A stretch of 9,775 nt of DNA from positions 1 to 9,775 of the forward strand of contig DTSC01000256.1 of NCBI GenBank assembly GCA_012965625.1. Reading direction: 5' to 3'. Source of the DNA: Flavobacteriales bacterium (GTDB taxonomy: Bacteria > Bacteroidota > Bacteroidia > NORP154). Within the stretch, counting starts at the first letter, position 1; every line of letters begins with the position of its first letter. A program made the position numbers and the translations under genes. The notes beneath the pieces were generated by a model, which made no database searches, had not been told where the DNA came from, and saw only the letters and a program-made list of their open reading frames with translations. Shown piece by piece: positions 1 to 5,216 of this stretch.

Positions 1-101
1 ATGGGAGGGATTTGGGTACACTCGATAACTTAACTCGTGCAAATGCAATCATTCCGGTAAAATCTGTTTCAGGTTTCAATAGAGTGATGCTTGACCTTTG
101 A
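1..101 (+). CDS. 3' end of an unrecognised gene (partial, cut by window start)
   Basis: Reading in frame 3 from base 3, an open frame runs from the window edge for 32 codons to a TGA at 99-101. It ends with the residues SGFNRVMLDL. The other two forward frames close within about 35 bases, and the tail has an alternating hydrophobic pattern like the last beta strands of a folded domain. It would converge on the collagen-like gene, whose stop is at 169. The fragment is too short to assign to a family, and I do not recognise it. A chance open frame of this length cannot be excluded. Confidence 0.4.
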   Translation, partial: GRDLGTLDNLTRANAIIPVKSVSGFNRVMLDL

Positions 102-168
102 CCATTTAAAAAATCCCCTGGTGTTTTAATTACAATAAATTCAATAGTTGATATATTTTTCTAAGGTA

Positions 169-930
169 TTATCTTACGCATCGGCATGGGGTAAAGCCCC
201 CTGGAGTGATTTCTGAATATGCACCGGGGCTTCCTATGCTTACTATCCTGTAAGTACCTAAAGTGTTTCCAGCAGTCCTTGTCCATAGCTGGGTACCCGT
301 TCTTGAATCAACAATAGAGCCTTTTCCCGAGGATAAATAGAGTAATTCATCCACGTTTGGTAGATGCCAGTCGGAGAACCCCTGCTCAACAAGACTCTCA
401 CAGTAAAGCAGTGCGTCGGAAAAGAACATAGAAGCAGACTGGTTGCTTACCATCGTTGGGCAGTCACAGCTACTGCCTGACATACTTAATCCTGTAGGTC
501 CAGTAGGTCCTGTGGCTCCAGTAAGCCCCGTAAGCCCTGTAGGTCCAGTCACCCCTATTTGTCCACTTGGCCCGGCAGGTCCAGTAGTACCGGTTAACCC
601 AGTAAGTCCACTTGGCCCGGTAGCTCCCATTGGACCTTGAGGCCCAGCCAGCCCAAATGTTCGCCAAAATGTGCCGTCAAAATAATAGAATGTATTATCT
701 CCGATCTCAAATATTAGCAGGCCAGTGGCCGGTGCGGTAACTAAAGAAGTGTCTGTTCTGGGTATCAGTATTCCTTTGTCAGTGGACTGAAGTTCTAAAA
801 TAGCACTGGCATCAGGTAAGTTAGTTCCAATACCTACATTGCTGTTCTGTGCATACAGGTTCACATTTGAGCCCAGTAATAATACTAAGATTAGAACACA
901 GTAAATGTTTTTGTTCATATTTTTATTCAT
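169..930 (-). CDS. Secreted collagen-like repeat protein with Cys-rich C-terminal domain
   Basis: A 253-residue exported protein, probably surface-associated. Residues 1-27 form a signal peptide with a hydrophobic core (VLILVLLLG) and likely cleavage at LYA|Q. Residues 31-92 resemble the N-terminal module of many Bacteroidota surface and tail-fibre-like proteins (VGIGTNLPDASAILELQSTDKG, then a YYFDGTFWR strand). Residues 96-149 are 18 uninterrupted Gly-X-Y triplets rich in GPT, GLT and GPS, which should form a collagen-like triple helix and so a trimer. The C-terminal 100 residues have a DUF1566/Lcl-like signature (YCESLVEQGFSDWHLPNVDEL) and five cysteines (155, 157, 177, 249, 251) that could form disulfides. 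Two in-frame ATGs (residues 1 and 5) could start it; the first is used here. It lies 90 bases downstream of the aminotransferase gene on the same strand. Role unknown; adhesin or matrix component is a guess. No type IX secretion tail is visible. Confidence 0.85.
   Translation of the reverse strand: MNKNMNKNIYCVLILVLLLGSNVNLYAQNSNVGIGTNLPDASAILELQSTDKGILIPRTDTSLVTAPATGLLIFEIGDNTFYYFDGTFWRTFGLAGPQGPMGATGPSGLTGLTGTTGPAGPSGQIGVTGPTGLTGLTGATGPTGPTGLSMSGSSCDCPTMVSNQSASMFFSDALLYCESLVEQGFSDWHLPNVDELLYLSSGKGSIVDSRTGTQLWTRTAGNTLGTYRIVSIGSPGAYSEITPGGFTPCRCVR
484..645 (-). repeat. Gly-X-Y coding triplet repeat (18 units of 9 bases)
   Basis: This is the collagen-like part of the gene above, with a Gly codon every 9 bases for 162 bases. 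It is visibly richer in G and C than the surrounding DNA because of Gly and Pro codons. Longer near-repeats occur inside it; on the + strand 'cctgtaggtccagt' occurs twice and 'ccacttggcccgg' twice. Such DNA can gain or lose units by slippage or recombination, so the triplet number probably varies between strains (inference). Confidence 0.85.
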
Positions 931-1020
931 TTAATAAAGGATCCATCTGGCAGAATTATACTTGCGCCGTTTTACCAATAATACGAATAAATTTCAAATG
1001 TCACAAGCGATATAAGTATC

Positions 1021-2289
1021 CTACCTGAAGGATTCAACCATCTCTTCAAGACGCTCTAATCCCATAAGCATATTGTCTTCAGGTGGGCCAAACGAGAACC
1101 GGAGCCAGTTTTGGAAGGGGGATTTCCCCCCTCTTTTGTTGCCGGGGTCAATATCAAAAAATTTTCCTGGAACAGTCATCACCTTTCTTTTAAGCCCTTC
1201 CTGAAAAAAAGCATGCCCATCATTTATTGGATCCGGAAGTGCTGAAATATTTGTCCAGATATAAAAAGTTCCATTTGGTTCAGGAGAACATTGAATACCC
1301 ATGCCTTTTAGCTTCTGAAGCATAATGTTCCGCTTTCTGCTGAATACTTGCCGGACAGCATTGGTTTCCTGGTCTGCATAAGCAGGGTCAAGCACTTGCA
1401 GCGCTGCTCTCTGGATTGGTTGGCTTGGCCCACCGTCAATGGCGCTGGCAGCCCTTCCAAGGGTATCTATTAAATCTTTAGGCCCTATGGCCCAGCCAAC
1501 TCTCCAGCCGGGATACCTGAATGACTTGGTTAGTCCATCGATGATTATAATGGGATCTTTGTCTACATCTTCAATATGGGATGCTGCCGAGGCAGGACCC
1601 TTGGTTGGCTCATTTCCGTTGTAATGAAAGTGTGAATAAAATTCATCAGATATTAAGCAAGCGCCGGTACTTCTAAAGGCACTTACATACATTTCCATCT
1701 CATCACCTTTAATAAAGTTGCCTGTAGGGTTGCAGGGGTTGCTAAAAACAAAAGAGTTTAAACCATAGTTATTTATTGTCTTTTCTATTTCGGTTCCGGG
1801 AATGCCAAAGCTATTTTCCTCTATTGTGGGAATTAGAACAGGTTCCAGGCGCCCGAATTGGTTATTGATCATATCCTCGTACGCTGTGTAGTCCGGACAT
1901 TGATAGCCAAGTTTCCCATTACTCAGAGCACAAAAGACTCTCGTTAGCATCAAGCGTCCTCCCATACAAAGACTTACATTGTCTGCCGTATACTGGGAGT
2001 CTTTACCCTGTCTGTATAACCTGTTATAATGAGCAGCAACGGCCTCTCTAAGCTCTTGAGTGCCTCCAATTGGGCCATAGGCCTGATCACCTGGATCTAT
2101 TTCTATTTTTCGTATTCTTGGTGGAGCTCCTTCCATTTCACCAATCTCTGGTTGACCTTGTCCGAGGTTTGACCAATCAGGATGACCATTATAAAACCCC
2201 AATTTCATTGCTTCTGCAACGACCCAGATAACGCCCATATAAGGCACATCTCTAAAAGGCGACGTTGTTTTATTTTCTGCGATAATCAT
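1021..2289 (-). CDS. Class I/II (fold type I) PLP-dependent aminotransferase
   Basis: A 422-residue cytoplasmic aminotransferase that should move an amino group between an amino acid and a 2-oxo acid through pyridoxal phosphate. The family landmarks are all present: QAYGPIGGTQELREAV (69-84), NPCNPTG (184-190, Asn187 near the cofactor oxygen), DEFY (215-218, Asp215 to the pyridine nitrogen, Tyr218), GLTKSFRYPGWRVGW with Lys255 as the Schiff-base lysine and Arg263 near the cofactor phosphate, and WLRFSFG with Arg397 as the substrate-carboxylate arginine. Length is normal for the family. The substrate cannot be read from the sequence. A region rich in Gly, Lys and Pro (380-392) just before Arg397 is probably a loop insertion. 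The gene diverges from the zinc-ribbon gene across a 249-base AT-rich gap. The ATG at 2289 is the natural start, as no better in-frame ATG is close upstream. Confidence 0.93.
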   Translation of the reverse strand: MIIAENKTTSPFRDVPYMGVIWVVAEAMKLGFYNGHPDWSNLGQGQPEIGEMEGAPPRIRKIEIDPGDQAYGPIGGTQELREAVAAHYNRLYRQGKDSQYTADNVSLCMGGRLMLTRVFCALSNGKLGYQCPDYTAYEDMINNQFGRLEPVLIPTIEENSFGIPGTEIEKTINNYGLNSFVFSNPCNPTGNFIKGDEMEMYVSAFRSTGACLISDEFYSHFHYNGNEPTKGPASAASHIEDVDKDPIIIIDGLTKSFRYPGWRVGWAIGPKDLIDTLGRAASAIDGGPSQPIQRAALQVLDPAYADQETNAVRQVFSRKRNIMLQKLKGMGIQCSPEPNGTFYIWTNISALPDPINDGHAFFQEGLKRKVMTVPGKFFDIDPGNKRGGKSPFQNWLRFSFGPPEDNMLMGLERLEEMVESFR

Positions 2290-2538
2290 GTTATGTTAGA
2301 TAGTTAGTATTATTTTGAAGTCCGAAATTAGTAATAAAGGATAAAAACCAAGGGATTATTTTGCTATACTATTCAAGGAATTACATGCATTTTTCATTTT
2401 TTCTGAATACTTATTAACTCTTTATGTGGAAAAAAAATTCCAGATTTATGTTTATAGGTCAAATTTATTACTAGTATTACACCTGTAAATAAATTATTAA
2501 CCTTCGAAGAAGAAATTTTTCGGATAAAAATCTATATC
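2290..2538. other. AT-rich divergent intergenic region
   Basis: This 249-base non-coding gap separates the divergent aminotransferase (-) and zinc-ribbon (+) genes, so it should hold promoters for both. I found no convincing -33/-7 pair. The only full TAnnTTTG match is TAAATTTG on the minus strand at 2467-2460. It lacks a TTTG at the right distance and would leave a leader of about 165 bases. An 8-base AT-only inverted repeat (2462-2469 with 2488-2495) is present but could easily be chance. Confidence 0.5.
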
Positions 2539-2685
2539 ATGGCTCAAGGAAGATGTATGAAATGCAAAGAACAAGTTGAAATTCAGAATAGTGAAGAAGT
2601 GGTAATGAAGAATGGGATGAAAGCAGTGAAGGGCGAATGTGGTACCTGCGGTACTAAAGTGTTTCGGATTATAGGAAAGGCTTAG
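2539..2685 (+). CDS. Small zinc-ribbon protein, DUF5679-like
   Basis: A 48-residue gene. The protein starts MAQGRCMKCKEQVEI and has two Cys-x-x-Cys knuckles, C6-M-K-C9 and C34-G-T-C37. These are separated by a strand-turn-strand segment (EEVVMKNGMKAVKGE), and the protein ends GTKVFRIIGKA. This layout matches the small zinc-ribbon family DUF5679, usually 45-60 residues, in which the four cysteines would hold one Zn ion. The family is widespread and has no settled function; nucleic-acid or protein binding is common for such ribbons. The ATG at 2539 follows an A-rich leader without a Shine-Dalgarno, as expected in this phylum. It converges on the class III aminotransferase gene and has no operon partner. 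The family call rests on the motif pattern from memory; the coding call is strong because the knuckles are intact. Confidence 0.85.
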   Translation: MAQGRCMKCKEQVEIQNSEEVVMKNGMKAVKGECGTCGTKVFRIIGKA

Positions 2686-2703
2686 ACATTTTTGATACCT
2701 AGC

Positions 2704-2735
2704 TTACCCAAAGCGTCTGCTTCTCTTTGAGGTGA
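2704..2735. terminator. Candidate bidirectional hairpin between convergent genes
   Basis: An imperfect inverted repeat, TTACCCAAAG paired with CTTTGAGGTGA, has one bulged A, one T-G wobble and an 11-base loop. It lies in the 66-base gap between the convergent stops at 2685 and 2752. There is no clean T-run directly after it on either strand, so the terminator call rests mostly on position. Confidence 0.4.
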
Positions 2736-2751
2736 TTGTGTTGGAGTAGAA

Positions 2752-3924
2752 TCAAGCGATTTTACGCTTGCTTTGATCAATGCTTTTCAAGAGGATGTTG
2801 CAGGCGTAATCTATTTGCTCCTCAGAAATTGTTAATGGTGGAGCAATCCTGATACAATTATCAGCAAACAGGAACCAGTCTGTGATTAGTCCATTGCTTA
2901 AGCAATGGCTTGTTACCGATTTTACGATTGCCGGATTCTCCATTTCCATGGCCAGCATCAATCCCCTGCCTCGAAAATCTCTTATCATTGAGTGTTTAAG
3001 CAGTTTTCTGAATTGAGCACCCTTGTCGTTAACCTTGGAGATTAATGTATCGTTTTGTAATGTTTGGATATTGCTTATTGCTGCAGCACAAGATACAGGA
3101 TGACCACCAAAGGTTGTTATATGTCCTAGTGGCGGGTCTGTACTTAATACTTCCATGACATTTTTATCAGAAACAAAGGCACCTATAGGCATTCCTCCTC
3201 CCATGGCTTTTGCAAAAACTGCAATATCGGGAACTACATCATAATTCTCAAAACCAAAGAAACTGCCTGTACGGCCAAAACCCGTTTGCACTTCATCTAA
3301 GATCATCAGAGCCCCAACTTCAGTACATTTCTTTCTTAAAAGCTGTAAGTAATTATTTTTTGGCTCAATTACTCCGGCTTCACCCTGTATTGTTTCAGCG
3401 ATTACACAAGCCGTATGCTCAGTAATCTTTGACAGGTCGGCTGTGCTATTGAAATTCAGTAAAGCTACATCTGGCAATAAAGGAAGGAAAGGTCTTTTAT
3501 ACTGTTCATTTCCCATAACGCTCAGTGCTCCAAAAGTACTTCCGTGATAGGCATTGTTAAAGCTTAGGATTTCAGTCCTTTTTGTATAATTTCTGGCCAA
3601 TTTAAGAGCACCTTCAACAGCTTCGCTTCCAGAGTTTACCAGATAAACGGAATTTAATTTTTTTGGCAGTAAAGAAACAAGTATTTGGGCTAACTGTTTT
3701 TGTATTTCTTGCTGAAATTCGCCATAAACCATTACATGGGCATAACACTCTAATTGCTTTTTAACTGCAGATACCAGGTCTTTGTTTAAGTGGCCGATAT
3801 TATTAACAGCAATTCCTGAAATAAGATCAAGGTATTTATTTCCCTGTAAGTCGTATAAATAGATGCCCTCTGCCCTTGCTATTTTAAGGTCGGCAGGCGT
3901 TTGAGAAGTTTGAGCTAAGCACAA
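2752..3924 (-). CDS. Class III PLP aminotransferase (acetylornithine/ornithine aminotransferase-like)
   Basis: A 390-residue protein of the class III aminotransferase family (ArgD, ornithine and GABA aminotransferases), which transfers omega-amino groups to 2-oxoglutarate or similar acceptors. Visible landmarks are NSGSEAVE (97-104, cofactor phosphate site), AYHGST (126-130), QGEAG (180-184), LDEVQTGFGRTG (209-220, Asp210 to the pyridine nitrogen), FAKAMGGGMPIGA with Lys239 as the Schiff-base lysine, TTFGGHP (270-276, a second phosphate contact) and IRIAPPLTIS (358-367). The MVYGEF motif near residue 65 is typical of a Bacteroidota subgroup annotated only as 'aspartate aminotransferase family'. 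No arg genes are adjacent, so a role in arginine synthesis is not supported. The start shown is a TTG. An in-frame ATG at 3948-3946 would give the expected longer N-terminus but is cut off by TAA at 3933-3931. The next downstream ATG, at residue 64, would delete the N-terminal region. Confidence 0.9.
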   Translation of the reverse strand: MCLAQTSQTPADLKIARAEGIYLYDLQGNKYLDLISGIAVNNIGHLNKDLVSAVKKQLECYAHVMVYGEFQQEIQKQLAQILVSLLPKKLNSVYLVNSGSEAVEGALKLARNYTKRTEILSFNNAYHGSTFGALSVMGNEQYKRPFLPLLPDVALLNFNSTADLSKITEHTACVIAETIQGEAGVIEPKNNYLQLLRKKCTEVGALMILDEVQTGFGRTGSFFGFENYDVVPDIAVFAKAMGGGMPIGAFVSDKNVMEVLSTDPPLGHITTFGGHPVSCAAAISNIQTLQNDTLISKVNDKGAQFRKLLKHSMIRDFRGRGLMLAMEMENPAIVKSVTSHCLSNGLITDWFLFADNCIRIAPPLTISEEQIDYACNILLKSIDQSKRKIA

Positions 3925-3991
3925 TGATTTTTAAATTGAGGGATACATTACTTTTAGGTATCCAAAATAAAATGTTAATCTTGTATAGAAG

Positions 3992-3999
3992 CAAATGTA
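3992..3999 (-). promoter_or_regulatory. Candidate Bacteroidota -7 element for the class III aminotransferase gene
   Basis: On the minus strand this reads TACATTTG, a full match to the TAnnTTTG element known from Bacteroidota sigma-A promoters. Transcription would start near 3985, giving a leader of about 40-60 bases. No TTTG or TTG -33 element is seen at the usual distance, so the call is weak. Confidence 0.3.
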
Positions 4000-4010
4000 T
4001 TAAATATTTA

Positions 4011-4018
4011 TATATTTG
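4011..4018 (+). promoter_or_regulatory. Candidate Bacteroidota -7 element for the siaB-siaC cluster
   Basis: TATATTTG is a full match to TAnnTTTG, about 67 bases before the siaB start, giving a leader near 60 bases. The nearest upstream TTG (3981-3983) is 27 bases away, longer than the usual 19-23. A second, imperfect option is TTTG at 4021 with TATTTTTTG at 4041-4049. The element lies back to back with the minus-strand candidate at 3992-3999. Confidence 0.3.
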
Positions 4019-4084
4019 AATTTGTTAGTCATTGCTTGACTATTTTTTGCATATTCTAAACGAATATAATAACACAAAATAAAT

Positions 4085-4642
4085 ATGTCTCAGGAGTCGA
4101 TTGGTAGATGGCATGATGAATTTATTAGCTGGTATGAATCACTGCATTATAACAATGTATTGTTTATGTTTAAGGGTGATTTTAGTCAAGATCTGATTAA
4201 CTCAATAGTAAGATTGACAGATAATATGTCAGAGCTGGCTTTAGAAAATACAGTAGTGAAACAAAGACTGACTGGAACTATTGTTGAGTGTTTACAGAAT
4301 ATTTGCAGGCATGGAGAATCTAACGCGGAAGACAAGCTCTGTAAACCGGGGATAATATTACTGAGAAGGAAGTCAGGTTCATATATCTTGAATATAGGCA
4401 ATATTCTTCCTATTGCTAAGGTTGATAATATGAAAAAGTATATTAATAAGGTAAATAGCTTAGACAAACAGGGATTGAGCAGTCTACACAAAGAGGTGCT
4501 TCAGAATGCCGAGCTTTATGGCAAATATGGAGCTGATATAGGGCTGATAAATGTAGCAAGAAATTCAGAAAAAATGTTTGGCAGTAATTTTCATGAGATT
4601 AACAAAAATTACTCATTTTTCTCTCTGGAAGTATATGTTTAA
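4085..4642 (+). CDS. siaB: SiaB-family protein kinase (DUF6272)
   Basis: A 185-residue cytoplasmic protein with a divergent GHKL/HATPase-type fold. In Pseudomonas aeruginosa the homologue SiaB phosphorylates SiaC on a threonine and the phosphatase SiaA reverses this. Visible features are an N-box-like helix, IVECLQNICRHG (Glu68, Asn72, His76), the strand-turn SYILNIGNILP (99-109) where the G1 region should be, and KYGADIGLINVARNS (147-161) matching the Gly-rich second ATP-lid motif. It ends with a YSFFSLEVYV strand. From memory the family usually has GAGLGL in the second motif; here Asp151 stands in place of one Gly, while Gly149, Gly153 and Leu154 remain. Length is typical. The DUF1987 gene follows 57 bases downstream on the same strand, so they are probably co-transcribed. 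The family call is firm from sequence and context; kinase activity is inferred. Confidence 0.88.
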   Translation: MSQESIGRWHDEFISWYESLHYNNVLFMFKGDFSQDLINSIVRLTDNMSELALENTVVKQRLTGTIVECLQNICRHGESNAEDKLCKPGIILLRRKSGSYILNIGNILPIAKVDNMKKYINKVNSLDKQGLSSLHKEVLQNAELYGKYGADIGLINVARNSEKMFGSNFHEINKNYSFFSLEVYV

Positions 4643-4699
4643 TTATTTAGGATGAATTATGCATTGTTTGTAAAATGACAGTTCAATAAGACAAATTTT

Positions 4700-5077
4700 A
4701 TGGATATAATTATCTTAAAAGAAACTTACGATACGCCCAAGGTGGTTTTGGATAAGGACAAGGGAATTTTTGAGATTTCTGGACGGTCTTATCCTGAAGA
4801 TACGGCAGAGTTTTATATTCCTATTCTTGGATGGATTACAGAATATGTAGAGAATGCCAATGAAAATACAAAATTTGTTTTCAAAATGGATTATTTTAAC
4901 TCGTCTTCATACAAGCCTTTTTTAGATATTCTGCTAAAACTGAGCAAACTTAGTGCTGCCGGTGGTAATGTCCAGGTAGAATGGTATTACAAAGAAGGCG
5001 ATTGGAATGTTAAAGAGGCTGGTGAAGAATTCGCAGAAATTGTCGACCTTTCTTTCACCTATAAAACTTTCGAATAA
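4700..5077 (+). CDS. siaC: SiaC-family partner-switch protein (DUF1987)
   Basis: A 125-residue cytoplasmic protein of the SiaC/DUF1987 family, the phospho-target of SiaB. In P. aeruginosa unphosphorylated SiaC binds and activates the diguanylate cyclase SiaD, and phosphorylation blocks this. The fold signature is clear: the beta strand GIFEISGRSYPEDTAEFY (22-39), the helix PILGWITEYVENA (41-53), the strand FVFKMDYFNSSS (59-70), the helix KPFLDILLKLSKL, the strand VQVEWYYKEGD and a closing FTYKTFE strand. The Asn-Thr-Ser-Ser segment that carries the phosphothreonine in SiaC aligns by eye with Asn67-Ser68-Ser69-Ser70, so the acceptor would be Ser68. Length matches the family. It sits between the SiaB-type kinase and a SpoIIE-type phosphatase, the arrangement expected for a partner switch. 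No SiaD-like target lies beside it. Confidence 0.9.
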   Translation: MDIIILKETYDTPKVVLDKDKGIFEISGRSYPEDTAEFYIPILGWITEYVENANENTKFVFKMDYFNSSSYKPFLDILLKLSKLSAAGGNVQVEWYYKEGDWNVKEAGEEFAEIVDLSFTYKTFE

Positions 5078-5127
5078 TGTCTTTCAATATTTATATCCAT
5101 AATATAAATTTATTAGACTTATTAATC

Positions 5128-5153
5128 TTCGGATAATTTGGCAGTTTTCCGAA
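5128..5153. repeat. Imperfect inverted repeat upstream of the propeller-phosphatase gene
   Basis: TTCGGATAA and TTTTCCGAA are separated by 8 bases. Six outer pairs are perfect (TTCGGA/TCCGAA), followed by one T-T mismatch and two more pairs. It lies in the 139-base gap between siaC and the propeller gene, 75 bases after the siaC stop and 64 before the next ATG. It could be an operator or a weak attenuator that lowers readthrough from siaBC. The stem is short and no T-run follows at once. Confidence 0.35.
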
Positions 5154-5216
5154 TATTTATCACTTTATTTTTATCTTTCTTTTTTTTCTTCTCTTTAGGT
5201 TCATGATGAGTATAAA

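Noticed and set aside
1..101. Assignment of the left-edge fragment to a MoeA-like C-terminus
   Set aside because: Only a vague 'ANAIIPV' resemblance over 32 residues, too little to support a family call.
443..640. Forward-strand open frame rich in Gly-Pro-Val opposite the collagen-like gene
   Set aside because: It is the antisense shadow of the 9-base Gly-X-Y repeat; the repeat keeps all frames open. The minus frame has a signal peptide and domain structure.
2462..2495. Perfect 8-base inverted repeat AATTTATT/AATAAATT upstream of the zinc-ribbon gene
   Set aside because: It is made only of A and T, has an 18-base loop and lies in AT-rich DNA, where such matches are expected by chance.
2686..2730. 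Possible readthrough extension of the zinc-ribbon protein after its TAG
   Set aside because: The frame stays open for 14 codons before TGA, but the protein already has a complete family-length ribbon and no readthrough signal is seen.
3210..3425. Forward open frame opposite the class III aminotransferase
   Set aside because: It overlaps the catalytic core of a gene with all its motifs intact and has no recognisable domain.
4036..4070. TTGACT with TATAAT resembling an E. coli sigma-70 promoter before siaB
   Set aside because: The spacer is 23 bases, far from 17, and Bacteroidota sigma-A uses TTTG/TAnnTTTG rather than this consensus.
4186..4491. Minus-strand open frame inside siaB
   Set aside because: It lies antisense within a well-supported gene, and its hydrophobic residues are explained by the complement of the SiaB codons.
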